A stretch of DNA of 64,000 bases, taken from Algoriphagus ratkowskyi. GTDB lineage: Bacteria; Bacteroidota; Bacteroidia; Cytophagales; Cyclobacteriaceae. Made by a program: the position numbers and the translations under genes. Below are positions 8,931 through 17,239 of the stretch, one piece after another. Each line of letters opens with the position of its first letter. Position 1 is the first letter of the stretch. Location: contig NZ_MSSV01000021.1 of NCBI RefSeq assembly GCF_002150505.1, forward strand, positions 1-64,000, read 5' to 3'. The notes under the pieces were generated by a model. That model worked only from the letters and a program-made list of their open reading frames with translations. It did not search any database and was not told the origin of the DNA.

Positions 8931-8961
8931 TTAATATGATGTTAAAATGATATCATATTAA
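8931..8961. promoter_or_regulatory. Palindromic candidate operator upstream of the SPFH operon
   Basis: A perfect 10-base inverted repeat, TTAATATGAT at 8931-8940 and ATCATATTAA at 8952-8961, with an 11-base spacer that places the arm centres 21 bases apart, two helical turns. It lies 38 bases upstream of the SPFH start. Binding by the operon's own RHH protein is an inference. Confidence 0.45.
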
Positions 8962-9005
8962 AATACAAAAAAAAACTCTCAGGATTGATTAATAGTTGAT
9001 AAAAA

Positions 9006-9033
9006 AAATACCCCGAAGTAGTTCGGGGTATTT
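9006..9033 (-). terminator. Intrinsic terminator after ftsY
   Basis: Perfect 12-bp stem (AAATACCCCGAA with TTCGGGGTATTT) and a GTAG loop, followed on the minus strand by a run of T. It lies just after the ftsY stop codon and separates ftsY from the SPFH operon promoter. Confidence 0.85.
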
Positions 9034-9051
9034 GAATATGGTGAGCTTTCT

Positions 9052-10008
9052 TTACTTTTTAGTGAAGAGTGAATCGACAAATTCCTTACGATTGAAAATC
9101 TGTAGATCAGTCATTTTCTCACCTACACCTATGTATTTGACGGGAATTTTAAATTGGTCCGAAATACCGATAACTACTCCGCCTTTGGCAGTGCCGTCAA
9201 GTTTGGTAATGGCGAGAGCAGTGATTTCTGTCACTTTCGTAAATTCTTTGGCTTGAATAAATGCATTCTGTCCTGTAGAGCCATCCAATACAAGTAGGAT
9301 TTCGTGGGGAGCATCAGGGATGAACTTCTGCATTACGCGTTTTATCTTGCCTAGCTCATTCATCAGATTGACTTTGGTGTGAAGACGTCCGGCCGTATCG
9401 ATTATTACCACATCGGCATTAGTATCTACGCCTTGCTTTACGGCATCGAATGCTACGGAAGCCGGGTCAGTGTTCATTCCATGTGAGACTACGGGCACCC
9501 CAACTCTTTCTCCCCAGAGAATCAATTGATCCACAGCTGCTGCTCTAAACGTATCTGCAGCGCCTAAGATTACTGACTTCCCTGCCGATTGGAAAAGGTT
9601 TGCAAGTTTGCCTATGGTAGTAGTTTTACCCACACCATTCACTCCTACCACCATGATAACATATGGTTTTTTGCCTTCGGGCAGATCAATGTCAAGCAGG
9701 TCTTGGGAGTTATTTTCTTTGAGAAGGTTCTCAATTTCTTCCTTAAGAATGACGTCTAACTCAGTTGTGTTGACATATTTGTCTCTGGCTACTCGTTCTT
9801 CTATGCGTTTGATTACTTTGATAGTCGTATCAACTCCTACGTCGGAAGTGATAAGAATTTCCTCCAATTCATCCAAAACCTCGTCGTCCACTTTAGACTT
9901 ACCGACTACGGCTTTACTTAGTTTTGAAAAAATATTTTCGCTTGATTTCTGAAGGCCCTTATCAAGGCTTTCTTTCTTGTCTTTTGAAAAGAAACCAAAG
10001 ATTCCCAT
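9052..10008 (-). CDS. ftsY: Signal recognition particle receptor FtsY
   Basis: A 318-residue SRP-family GTPase that docks SRP-ribosome complexes at the membrane for co-translational insertion. A short N domain (about 20-100) precedes the G domain: GVNGVGKTT P-loop (about 122-130), DTFRAAAVDQL, the DTAGR G3 motif, TKLDGTAKGG G4 and VKYIGVGEKMTDL at the end. The acidic A domain of enterobacterial FtsY is missing, as is usual in this phylum. It is last in the minus-strand order rpmB, rpmG, DUF4295, ftsY, a typical Bacteroidetes arrangement. Confidence 0.97.
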   Translation of the reverse strand: MGIFGFFSKDKKESLDKGLQKSSENIFSKLSKAVVGKSKVDDEVLDELEEILITSDVGVDTTIKVIKRIEERVARDKYVNTTELDVILKEEIENLLKENNSQDLLDIDLPEGKKPYVIMVVGVNGVGKTTTIGKLANLFQSAGKSVILGAADTFRAAAVDQLILWGERVGVPVVSHGMNTDPASVAFDAVKQGVDTNADVVIIDTAGRLHTKVNLMNELGKIKRVMQKFIPDAPHEILLVLDGSTGQNAFIQAKEFTKVTEITALAITKLDGTAKGGVVIGISDQFKIPVKYIGVGEKMTDLQIFNRKEFVDSLFTKK

Positions 10009-10099
10009 GCTTATGCTTTTTAAAAGTGGAATATAACGAAAAAGTCCCTGCTGACCGATGGACAGAGGGACTCGAATGCCTTATGTTGCGAATTGCAAC

Positions 10100-10252
10100 T
10101 TATTTTTTCAAAGTGTCCTGTACCAAAGGGGAAGGGACCATTTCTTCTCTGAAGGTATAAGCGCCAGTCTTTGGAGATCTTACCGCTTTGATTACTTTGG
10201 CGTAAGACACGCCACCTTCTTTTTTAAGGGTTGCTACTACTTTCTTAGCCAT
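10100..10252 (-). CDS. DUF4295 small basic protein
   Basis: A 50-residue ORF starting MAKKVVATLKKEGG and containing KVIKAVRSPKTGAYTF. Size, basic composition and placement between rpmG and ftsY match the DUF4295 family, found at this position in many Bacteroidetes and probably linked to the ribosome or SRP pathway. The role is not established. Confidence 0.85.
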   Translation of the reverse strand: MAKKVVATLKKEGGVSYAKVIKAVRSPKTGAYTFREEMVPSPLVQDTLKK

Positions 10253-10289
10253 AGTCTTTTTGTTTTAACGGAATTGCTTCCGAGCTAGA

Positions 10290-10472
10290 TTACTTAATTT
10301 CTTTATGAACAGTTACTTTCTTCATTATTGGGTTGAATTTCTTCAATTCCAATCTTTCGGTCGTGTTTTTTCTATTCTTGGTTGTGATGTATCTTGAAGT
10401 ACCTGGCAAGCCAGAAGCTTTATGCTCCGTGCATTCCATAATCACTTGTACTCTATTGCCTTTCTTAGCCAT
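10290..10472 (-). CDS. rpmG: Large-subunit ribosomal protein bL33
   Basis: A 60-residue protein with the L33 pattern: [29 protein letters not shown] and the C-terminal [11 protein letters not shown]. Only one Cys remains, so this is the zinc-free (C-minus) form. It lies between rpmB and the DUF4295 gene on the same strand. Confidence 0.95.
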   Translation of the reverse strand: MAKKGNRVQVIMECTEHKASGLPGTSRYITTKNRKNTTERLELKKFNPIMKKVTVHKEIK

Positions 10473-10502
10473 CTTTGTATTGATTTAAGGTCGCGACCTT
10501 GA

Positions 10503-10745
10503 TTATCTGATTACAATCATCCCGTTATCCTGCGCTTCTTTCAAAACTGCAGTGATACCTTTTTTATTGATTGTCTTCAATGCCTTAGTACAAACTTTCA
10601 ATGTGATCCATGCATCTTCTTCTGGAACGTAGAACGTCTTCTTATGAAGATTAGGGTAGAACCTACGCTTAGTTTTGTTGTTTGCATGGGAGACGTTGTT
10701 ACCTACTCGAGGTCTTTTTCCGGTAATGTCACAAACTTTTGCCAT
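10503..10745 (-). CDS. rpmB: Large-subunit ribosomal protein bL28
   Basis: An 80-residue protein starting MAKVCDITGKRPRVGNNVSH, then KRRFYPNLHKKTFYVPEE and LKVCTKALKTINKKG, all characteristic of L28. A longer reading from 10823 adds 26 unrelated residues; the internal ATG at 10745 is the family start. It heads the rpmB-rpmG-DUF4295-ftsY operon. Confidence 0.95.
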   Translation of the reverse strand: MAKVCDITGKRPRVGNNVSHANNKTKRRFYPNLHKKTFYVPEEDAWITLKVCTKALKTINKKGITAVLKEAQDNGMIVIR

Positions 10746-10847
10746 GGTAATGTATAGTAAATTGTATCCGTTTCTGTATTGAGTTTGCAAATATCGGAAC
10801 TTTTCGGTGATTTGCAACAACACATTTCAAAAATATCCTCTTTTATC

Positions 10848-11006
10848 TCAGGGTCTTGGAAAGGGACAGTGTTTACAGCCGTTTCCGCAGCAATAACCGC
10901 GTTTTAAGTGATATTTTTCTGTGAAAACCATCATTCCTTGCGGGTTAAAATAAAAGTCTTCCGAACTAATCGCTGGTGTTGGGAGCGGCTTCTTGCTGTC
11001 TTTCAT
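10848..11006 (-). CDS. DUF5522-like small cysteine-rich protein
   Basis: A 52-residue ORF (start ATG at 11006) containing DFYFNPQGMMVFTEKYHLKRG and ending with YCCGNGCKHCPFP. The cluster of four cysteines (CC, C, C) near the C-terminus with HLKRGYCCGNGCKHCP is the hallmark of the DUF5522 family, a small putative metal-binding protein. Function is unknown. It is divergent from rocD. Confidence 0.75.
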   Translation of the reverse strand: MKDSKKPLPTPAISSEDFYFNPQGMMVFTEKYHLKRGYCCGNGCKHCPFPRP

Positions 11007-11027
11007 GGTTAGAGTAATGGCAATTGC

Positions 11028-11035
11028 TATATTTG
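11028..11035 (+). promoter_or_regulatory. Candidate -7 element for rocD
   Basis: TATATTTG matches the Bacteroidetes TAnnTTTG element and lies 46 bases before the rocD start. The expected TTTG-like -33 element is weak here (GGTT at 11007-11010). Confidence 0.35.
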
Positions 11036-11081
11036 AGCTTGACCAGTCCTTATTTATAGAGTACACAAAATTACGAAAAAC

Positions 11082-12317
11082 ATGCAGACTATCAGTTCCA
11101 GTAAGCAAGCAATTGAATTAGAAGATAAATACGGTGCACATAATTATCATCCATTACCTGTCGTACTGGCCAGGGGCGAGGGTGTGTTCCTCTGGGACGT
11201 AGAAGGAAAGCGGTATTATGATTTCTTATCTGCCTATTCTGCGGTGAATCAAGGTCATTGTCATCCCCGTATTAAAGAGGCGCTAATTGAGCAAGCGAGC
11301 ACATTGACTTTGACTTCTAGGGCCTTCCATAACGATGTGCTAGGGCCTTTCGAGAAATACATCTCTGATTACTTCGGTTTTGATAAAGTGCTCCCGATGA
11401 ATACAGGTGCAGAAGGTGTAGAGACGGCTATAAAAATCGCAAGAAAATGGGGTTATGAGAAAAAGGGAGTGGATGAGAATCGTGCAAAGATTGTCGTGGC
11501 AGAGAATAACTTCCATGGTAGAACCACTACAATCATCTCTTTCTCTAATGATGAAAATGCGCGTAAGAATTTTGGGCCTTACACTGCTGGATTTGTAAAG
11601 ATTCCATACGATGATATCTCTGCATTAAAGGCAGTTTTGAATGATCCTGATGTTGTTGGATTCCTTGTTGAGCCTATTCAGGGAGAAGCTGGAGTATATG
11701 TGCCGGGACCTGATTATTTGAAGGAAGCAAAGGCTGCTTGTGAAGAAAAAAATGTGCTTTTTATTGCGGATGAAATCCAGACTGGAATAGCTAGAACTGG
11801 AAAATTACTCGCAGTAGATCATGAAAATGTTAGGCCGGATATTTTGATTCTCGGTAAAGCTGTTTCTGGTGGATTTTATCCCGTGTCCCTAGTTTTGGCA
11901 GATGATGCGGTGATGGATGTGATCAAACCTGGTCAGCATGGGTCAACTTTCGGAGGGAATCCACTTGGAGCACGCGTAGCTATGACAGCACTGGAAGTGG
12001 TGAAAGATGAGAAACTGGCAGAGAACGCTGAGAAGCTAGGGCAGGTTTTCAGAGCTAGAATGCAGAATCTGGTAGAAAAGTCAGATCTCGTTCAGTTGGT
12101 TAGGGGAAAAGGTTTGCTCAACGCAGTTGTGATCAATGATACTGAAGAAAGTAGTACTGCTTGGAATATTTGTATTGCCTTGAAAAACAATGGTCTTTTG
12201 GCGAAGCCCACGCATGGAAATATAATCCGATTTGCTCCACCATTGGTGATGACTGAAGAACAGATTCATGAATGTTGTGATATTATAGAGAAATCGATCC
12301 TTGCATTCGAAAAGTAA
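11082..12317 (+). CDS. rocD: Ornithine aminotransferase
   Basis: A 411-residue fold-type I PLP enzyme that transfers the delta-amino group of ornithine to 2-oxoglutarate, giving glutamate semialdehyde for proline or arginine breakdown. Evidence: [21 protein letters not shown] at the start, [15 protein letters not shown], the [13 protein letters not shown] substrate segment, [15 protein letters not shown] (cofactor Asp) and the PLP lysine in [15 protein letters not shown], then [15 protein letters not shown]. These features distinguish ornithine aminotransferase from acetylornithine aminotransferase. It stands alone, with its own terminator at 12347-12381. Confidence 0.95.
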   Translation: MQTISSSKQAIELEDKYGAHNYHPLPVVLARGEGVFLWDVEGKRYYDFLSAYSAVNQGHCHPRIKEALIEQASTLTLTSRAFHNDVLGPFEKYISDYFGFDKVLPMNTGAEGVETAIKIARKWGYEKKGVDENRAKIVVAENNFHGRTTTIISFSNDENARKNFGPYTAGFVKIPYDDISALKAVLNDPDVVGFLVEPIQGEAGVYVPGPDYLKEAKAACEEKNVLFIADEIQTGIARTGKLLAVDHENVRPDILILGKAVSGGFYPVSLVLADDAVMDVIKPGQHGSTFGGNPLGARVAMTALEVVKDEKLAENAEKLGQVFRARMQNLVEKSDLVQLVRGKGLLNAVVINDTEESSTAWNICIALKNNGLLAKPTHGNIIRFAPPLVMTEEQIHECCDIIEKSILAFEK

Positions 12318-12345
12318 GTTATAGCTATTGCTTACATTTCAAATA

Positions 12346-12381
12346 GACCCTCCTTGTTTTTGGAACTTGGGAGGGTTTTTT
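12346..12381 (+). terminator. Intrinsic terminator after rocD
   Basis: Stem ACCCTCC (12347-12353) with GGAGGGT (12370-12376), then a T tract to 12381. It lies 30 bases after the rocD stop. Confidence 0.8.
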
Positions 12382-12394
12382 AGTGTCTTATGCT

Positions 12395-12402
12395 TAATTT
12401 TG
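12395..12402 (+). promoter_or_regulatory. Candidate -7 element for the HAD-hemB operon
   Basis: TAATTTTG fits the TAnnTTTG consensus and lies 12 bases before the HAD start, so the leader would be very short. A TTG at 12367-12369 could be the -33 element with a spacing of 25 bases, somewhat long. Confidence 0.4.
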
Positions 12403-12414
12403 CAACTCTAAAAA

Positions 12415-13080
12415 ATGAACCAACACATGTTAAAAGCTATCATTTTTGATATGGATGGAGTGATTTGTCATACCAATCCATTTCATTCCATTGCCTTTCA
12501 GAAATTTTTTGCGAAGCGTGATCTGAATCCTACTCAAGCTGAATATGCTGAGCATATGTACGGGAAAAATAACGGATATATTCTGAGTCATTTCTTAGGC
12601 AGAAAGATAGAGGGGGAAGAATTGGCTTTGCTTGAAGATGAGAAAGAAGGGTTGTTCAGGGAGATATATATGTCAGAAGTAAATCCAATTTCAGGTTTTA
12701 TCGAGTTTTTTGATCAGCTGAAATCTGCCGATATGCTCACAGCTGTAGCTACATCTGCTCCAAGGGCGAATTTGGATTTAATTATTGGTACACTTGGAAT
12801 TGGGGGGCTAATGCAATCTCAGCTTGCTTCAGAAGATGTGTCAAATCATAAGCCCGATCCTGAAGTTTATTTAAAAAGTGCTGCCAAACTTGGAGTGAGG
12901 CCTGATAACTGTTTGGTGTTTGAAGATTCCTTTTCAGGTGCCAGTGCAGGGTTGAATGCAGGAATGAAAGTAGTTGGCGTGCTTTCTAGTCATACAATTG
13001 ATGAATTGCCAAAATGTGACCTATATATAGAAGATTACAATAAATTAGATCTTAATCAGATTCAACAACTTTTCAAATAA
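12415..13080 (+). CDS. HAD superfamily hydrolase (beta-phosphoglucomutase-like)
   Basis: A 221-residue haloacid dehalogenase protein of subfamily IA. Motif I is IIFDMDGVICHT with the nucleophilic Asp, motif II is in AVATSAPR, motif III includes the Lys of NHKPDPEVYL and motif IV is VFEDSFSGASAG. The helical cap lies between residues 20 and 90. This set resembles beta-phosphoglucomutases and small sugar phosphatases; the substrate cannot be decided. Translation may begin at Met1 or Met5. hemB follows after 3 bases in the same operon. Confidence 0.88.
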   Translation: MNQHMLKAIIFDMDGVICHTNPFHSIAFQKFFAKRDLNPTQAEYAEHMYGKNNGYILSHFLGRKIEGEELALLEDEKEGLFREIYMSEVNPISGFIEFFDQLKSADMLTAVATSAPRANLDLIIGTLGIGGLMQSQLASEDVSNHKPDPEVYLKSAAKLGVRPDNCLVFEDSFSGASAGLNAGMKVVGVLSSHTIDELPKCDLYIEDYNKLDLNQIQQLFK

Positions 13081-13083
13081 ATC

Positions 13084-14052
13084 ATGCTAAGAAGACCTAG
13101 AAGAAATCGAAAATCTGAAGCTGTAAGGAATCTTGTGGAAGAAACGAGCCTTTCTGTCAAGGATCTTATCTTTCCAATGTTCTTGGTAGACGGAGCAAAA
13201 AAGAAAATAGCTATCGATTCCATGCCTGGAATTTATAGATTTTCTATTGATAACATGCTTGGCGAAATCGAAACCTGTATGAAGTTAGGCATTCAGGCTT
13301 TTGATGTATTTCCAGCTTATTCTGATAGTTTGAAAGATCCGGTGGCTTCTGAGAGTTATAATCCAGAGACGTTTTATTTGAAGGCGCTTCGCGAAATCAA
13401 GAAGGAATTCCCGGAAGTTTGTTTAATGTCGGATGTGGCGATGGATCCCTACAGTAGTGATGGTCATGATGGTTTGGTAAAAAATGGCAAAATTTTGAAT
13501 GATGAGACACTTGAGATTTTGGCAAGAATGTCATTAGCCCAAGCGGACGCTGGGGTAGATATCATTGGGCCTTCCGATATGATGGATGGGAGAGTGGGGT
13601 ATATTCGCGAGTTGTTGGATGAAAGTGGATTTACAGACACTTCTATCATGTCTTACACAGCCAAATACGCGAGCGCTTTTTATGGTCCATTTAGAGATGC
13701 GTTAGATTCTGCACCGAAATTTGGAGATAAAAAGACCTATCAAATGAATCCTTCTAATTCTCAGGAGGCGCTTATCGAAGGGGACTTAGATACAGAAGAG
13801 GGTGCAGATTTTCTCATGGTGAAGCCGGCGCTTTCTTATTTGGATATAATCAAACTGCTAGACGATAACTTTCCATTGCCAATAGCTGCTTATAATGTGT
13901 CTGGAGAGTATAGCATGGTGAAAGCTTCAGCAGAAAGAGGATGGATTGATAATGATCGGGCTATGCTTGAGATCTTAGTAAGTATTAAGCGGGCGGGAGC
14001 AAAGGTCATTCTTACATATTTTGCCAAAGAATATGCAAGTTTGGTGAAGTAA
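13084..14052 (+). CDS. hemB: Delta-aminolevulinic acid dehydratase (porphobilinogen synthase)
   Basis: A 322-residue enzyme condensing two 5-aminolevulinate molecules to porphobilinogen. It has the RRPRRNRKSEAVRNLVEET start, PSDMMDGRVGYIRELLD, SYTAKYASAFYGPFRDAL with one active-site Lys, and the Schiff-base Lys in GADFLMVKPALSYLDI, followed by YNVSGEYSM. Where zinc-dependent enzymes have a cysteine cluster, this one reads DVAMDPYSSDGHDG, so it belongs to the cysteine-free, magnesium-responsive class. It follows the HAD gene and ends in a terminator. Other haem genes in the window (hemE, hemC) are unlinked. Confidence 0.97.
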   Translation: MLRRPRRNRKSEAVRNLVEETSLSVKDLIFPMFLVDGAKKKIAIDSMPGIYRFSIDNMLGEIETCMKLGIQAFDVFPAYSDSLKDPVASESYNPETFYLKALREIKKEFPEVCLMSDVAMDPYSSDGHDGLVKNGKILNDETLEILARMSLAQADAGVDIIGPSDMMDGRVGYIRELLDESGFTDTSIMSYTAKYASAFYGPFRDALDSAPKFGDKKTYQMNPSNSQEALIEGDLDTEEGADFLMVKPALSYLDIIKLLDDNFPLPIAAYNVSGEYSMVKASAERGWIDNDRAMLEILVSIKRAGAKVILTYFAKEYASLVK

Positions 14053-14079
14053 TATCTTCTGTGATTATTTTTTGAAATT

Positions 14080-14104
14080 AAAACCGGTTAGGCCGGTTTT
14101 TTTT
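14080..14104 (+). terminator. Intrinsic terminator after hemB
   Basis: AAAACCGG with CCGGTTTT around a short TTAGG loop, followed by an eight-base T tract. It lies about 28 bases after the hemB stop. Confidence 0.85.
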
Positions 14105-14873
<769 letters not shown>

Positions 14874-14906
14874 AAACCATATTTAAAACCTATACCTATT
14901 CAAATC

Positions 14907-16088
14907 ATGAAAAAAAATCAATTACTAGTTTTGGCACTCTTACTTCTCGTTGTGGCCAATACTTATGCACAAGAGATGATTATACAGGAAGAAAAAGAGT
15001 CATCTGGATTAACGTTCTCAGGTTCTGTTGATTCTTACTTCCGTACCAACTTCAATGGCCCAAACAGGGGCGAAAATTTTCAGGCCCCAGCTACATCTTT
15101 TGGAAATCTTCCTGGCTTCTCTTTAGGTATGGCAAACATTATTGCTACTTATCAAGGTGAAAAAGTAGGCGCTGTCGCTGACTTGGTTTTTGGTCCAAGA
15201 GGTGAACAGGCTGTTTTTGGTTCTCCGATGTTTGCTGGAGGAATGGCTGGAAGCTCTCAAATTGTAAATCAATTGTATGTGTACTGGAATGTGAACGATG
15301 TGGTGACCTTGACCATGGGTAACTTCAATACCTTCCTCGGGTATGAGGTAATTTCTCCAACGGGAAATTTTAACTACTCTACCTCTTATATGTTCTCCAA
15401 TGGACCTTTTTCTCATACAGGTTTGAAGGCAGATTTTGCACTTTCTGACAAGTGGTCATTGATGGCTGCGGTGATGAATCCTACGGATATGACTGAATTC
15501 AACATAGCTGGTACCTATACCCTTGGAGCTCAGTTAGGCTATTCGACTGATGCCGGAAGTACATACTTAAACTTCGTTTACGGGGATCAAGATGGAAAAC
15601 TAGAAAATGACGGCACACTAATTACCGATCAATATTCTAATGGGACAACATTCCAAGTTGATTTAACTACAGGATTCAATGCTTCTGAGGCTATCTATCT
15701 TGGCTTAAACACTACATACAATACCACTGCTACGGGTGAAACGTTTACTGGATCTTCTGTTAGTGATACAGATGGCGATGGCGCTGGATTCTTTGGTTTT
15801 GCTGGTTATGTTCAGGCCACTACTTCTGAGAAATTTTCAATTGGTCTTCGTGGAGAATATTTTAATGTATTTAATGGTGGACTTGGTGGAGTAGTTGGTG
15901 TTAATTCTGATGGAGACGGTAGTGTCTTTGCAGCTACTCTTTCTGGGAATTTGAGAGTTCATAAAAACCTGACGTTGATTCCTGAATTGAGAATGGATGC
16001 AATGAGTGATAATTTCTTTAAGGATAATGATTTGAATGATTCAAAGAATTTGTCATCATTCATGTTGGCGGCAGTATTTGCATTCTAA
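14907..16088 (+). CDS. Outer membrane beta-barrel porin-like protein (BBP2/OmpL-like)
   Basis: A 393-residue protein with a signal peptide MKKNQLLVLALLLLVVA, cut near TYAQE. The mature part alternates polar and aromatic residues and contains SGSVDSYFRTNFN, NQLYVYWNVNDVVTLTMGNFNTFLGYEVISP, and ends in an antiparallel-strand segment terminating SSFMLAAVFAF with a C-terminal Phe typical of barrels. This matches the putative beta-barrel porin-2 group. Substrate unknown. An upstream in-frame reading from 14871 (TTG) lacks a signal peptide start and is not used. The gene is preceded by the (TC)17 tract and followed by a terminator. Confidence 0.85.
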   Translation: MKKNQLLVLALLLLVVANTYAQEMIIQEEKESSGLTFSGSVDSYFRTNFNGPNRGENFQAPATSFGNLPGFSLGMANIIATYQGEKVGAVADLVFGPRGEQAVFGSPMFAGGMAGSSQIVNQLYVYWNVNDVVTLTMGNFNTFLGYEVISPTGNFNYSTSYMFSNGPFSHTGLKADFALSDKWSLMAAVMNPTDMTEFNIAGTYTLGAQLGYSTDAGSTYLNFVYGDQDGKLENDGTLITDQYSNGTTFQVDLTTGFNASEAIYLGLNTTYNTTATGETFTGSSVSDTDGDGAGFFGFAGYVQATTSEKFSIGLRGEYFNVFNGGLGGVVGVNSDGDGSVFAATLSGNLRVHKNLTLIPELRMDAMSDNFFKDNDLNDSKNLSSFMLAAVFAF

Positions 16089-16118
16089 AAATATAAACAG
16101 GGTCTATTTTCAATTTTA

Positions 16119-16149
16119 AGCCGGGATGAATTTCATCCCGGTTTTTTTA
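16119..16149 (+). terminator. Intrinsic terminator after the porin-like gene
   Basis: CCGGGATGA (16121-16129) pairs with TCATCCCGG (16133-16141) around a 3-base loop, followed by a T tract. It lies about 32 bases after the stop. Confidence 0.9.
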
Positions 16150-16385
16150 TAATACAAGGTGAAGATCTAATTTCTAGGGTATGATTATGCCCAGTCCTAA
16201 TAACAACGTTCTAGTGATTGTAATTACGAGTTAATTTATAGACTCATTATTGGACGTTTGTTAAAAACATTGAAAAAGATAATTTTATGAATTGTCAAAA
16301 AGCATCTATTAAATAGCGAAAACGCGTAACCTTTTTGCCTTTCATAAGTATAGTTAAGTAAGTTTAACTTAAAACTATTCTTACT

Positions 16386-16673
16386 ATGAAACGATCGGTG
16401 TTAGTGATCGCACTTATGATGTTATCGGTGATTGGATATTCCCAATCAACTTTGAAAGGTCCAAAAGCAAAAAATGCAACAGCATCTGAACTCGCTGTCA
16501 ATGCTTCCCCGATTACATTCAATACTGTTCCAAATGATCTAAAAGGGCCAAAGCGAAAGAATCAAAAAGTGTGGAAAAAGTCTGAAGGCTCTACCCAATC
16601 GGCTTACGTCCGTAGAGAGGATAAAATGCAACAAGGCCCTAAGGCAAAAAATAGAAAAGTTTGGAAAGATTGA
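16386..16673 (+). CDS. Small exported GPK-repeat protein of unknown function
   Basis: A 95-residue protein with a signal peptide (MKRSVLVIALMMLSVIGYSQ). The mature part is strongly basic and holds three copies of a short motif: LKGPKAKN near residues 23-30, LKGPKRKNQKVWKK near 52-65 and QGPKAKNRKVWK at the C-terminus. Two copies end in KVWK. No family is recognised. The basic repeats could bind anionic polymers such as polysaccharide or nucleic acid in the periplasm (speculation). A bidirectional terminator separates it from the convergent GroES-like gene. Confidence 0.7.
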   Translation: MKRSVLVIALMMLSVIGYSQSTLKGPKAKNATASELAVNASPITFNTVPNDLKGPKRKNQKVWKKSEGSTQSAYVRREDKMQQGPKAKNRKVWKD

Positions 16674-16700
16674 AAATCAAGGATTACATCTTGATTTTTT

Positions 16701-16744
16701 ATAAATGCAAAAAGCTCGGATTTTTCCGGGCTTTTTGCATTTAT
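16701..16744. terminator. Bidirectional intrinsic terminator
   Basis: A long near-perfect hairpin, ATAAATGCAAAAAGC against GCTTTTTGCATTTAT, with a CGG/CCG continuation and an ATTTTT-rich loop. T-rich sequence flanks both sides, serving the GPK-repeat gene on the plus strand and the GroES-like gene on the minus strand, whose stop codon lies inside the stem. Confidence 0.85.
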
Positions 16745-17115
16745 AAATCTTCTTCTCTTTCGAGCATAAGGATAGCAGCTTGGGAAACGATGTAATACTT
16801 TTCTCCCTCATAAACTACTTCATGTGCTCCAGAAAGTAAAAAGATAGCTAAGTCTCCTTCTTTTGCTTGAAGGGGGACATACTTCACTTTTTCTTCCTTA
16901 TCCATCCATGGCTCTGGGTCATCTGAAGCTACCGGAATAGGATATCCTGGGCCAGCTTTAATTATATAGCCTTGCTGTACTTTCTCTTTTTCCTGAACCC
17001 CCGGAGGTAAATATAGCCCTGAACCAGTCTTGGCATTCGGCTTCTTTAATCGGATCAGAACTCGGTCGCCTACTACGATGAGTTTCCTTAGTTTGTTATC
17101 AGCTGTTAATTGCAT
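16741..17115 (-). CDS. GroES-like (Cpn10 fold) co-chaperone family protein
   Basis: A 124-residue protein with the Cpn10 fold signature: VVGDRVLIRLKKPNAKTGSGLYLPP near residues 15-38, then GYIIKAGPGY, KEGDLAIFLLSGAHEV and YYIVSQAAILML at the end. GroES is normally 90-97 residues; this protein has an insertion of about 25 residues (SDDPEPWMDKEEKVKYVP region). No groEL is adjacent, and it sits downstream of dnaK behind a terminator, so it is probably a divergent paralogue rather than the main GroES. Its partner is unknown. Confidence 0.8.
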   Translation of the reverse strand: MQLTADNKLRKLIVVGDRVLIRLKKPNAKTGSGLYLPPGVQEKEKVQQGYIIKAGPGYPIPVASDDPEPWMDKEEKVKYVPLQAKEGDLAIFLLSGAHEVVYEGEKYYIVSQAAILMLEREEDL

Positions 17116-17184
17116 GGCTATTTATCTAGAATCGAATATCAAGAGTTTATACGAGGTGTTCTTGATTCATGGATTGGTAACTAA

Positions 17185-17214
17185 AAAGGCATCTGCTTTT
17201 ACACAGATGCCTTT
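17185..17214 (-). terminator. Intrinsic terminator after dnaK
   Basis: Stem AAAGGCATCTG with CAGATGCCTTT (17185-17195 and 17204-17214), followed on the minus strand by more T. It lies 25 bases past the dnaK stop and insulates the GroES-like gene. Confidence 0.85.
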
Positions 17215-17239
17215 CTCAGTTGGTTTAGCTTATGAGCTA

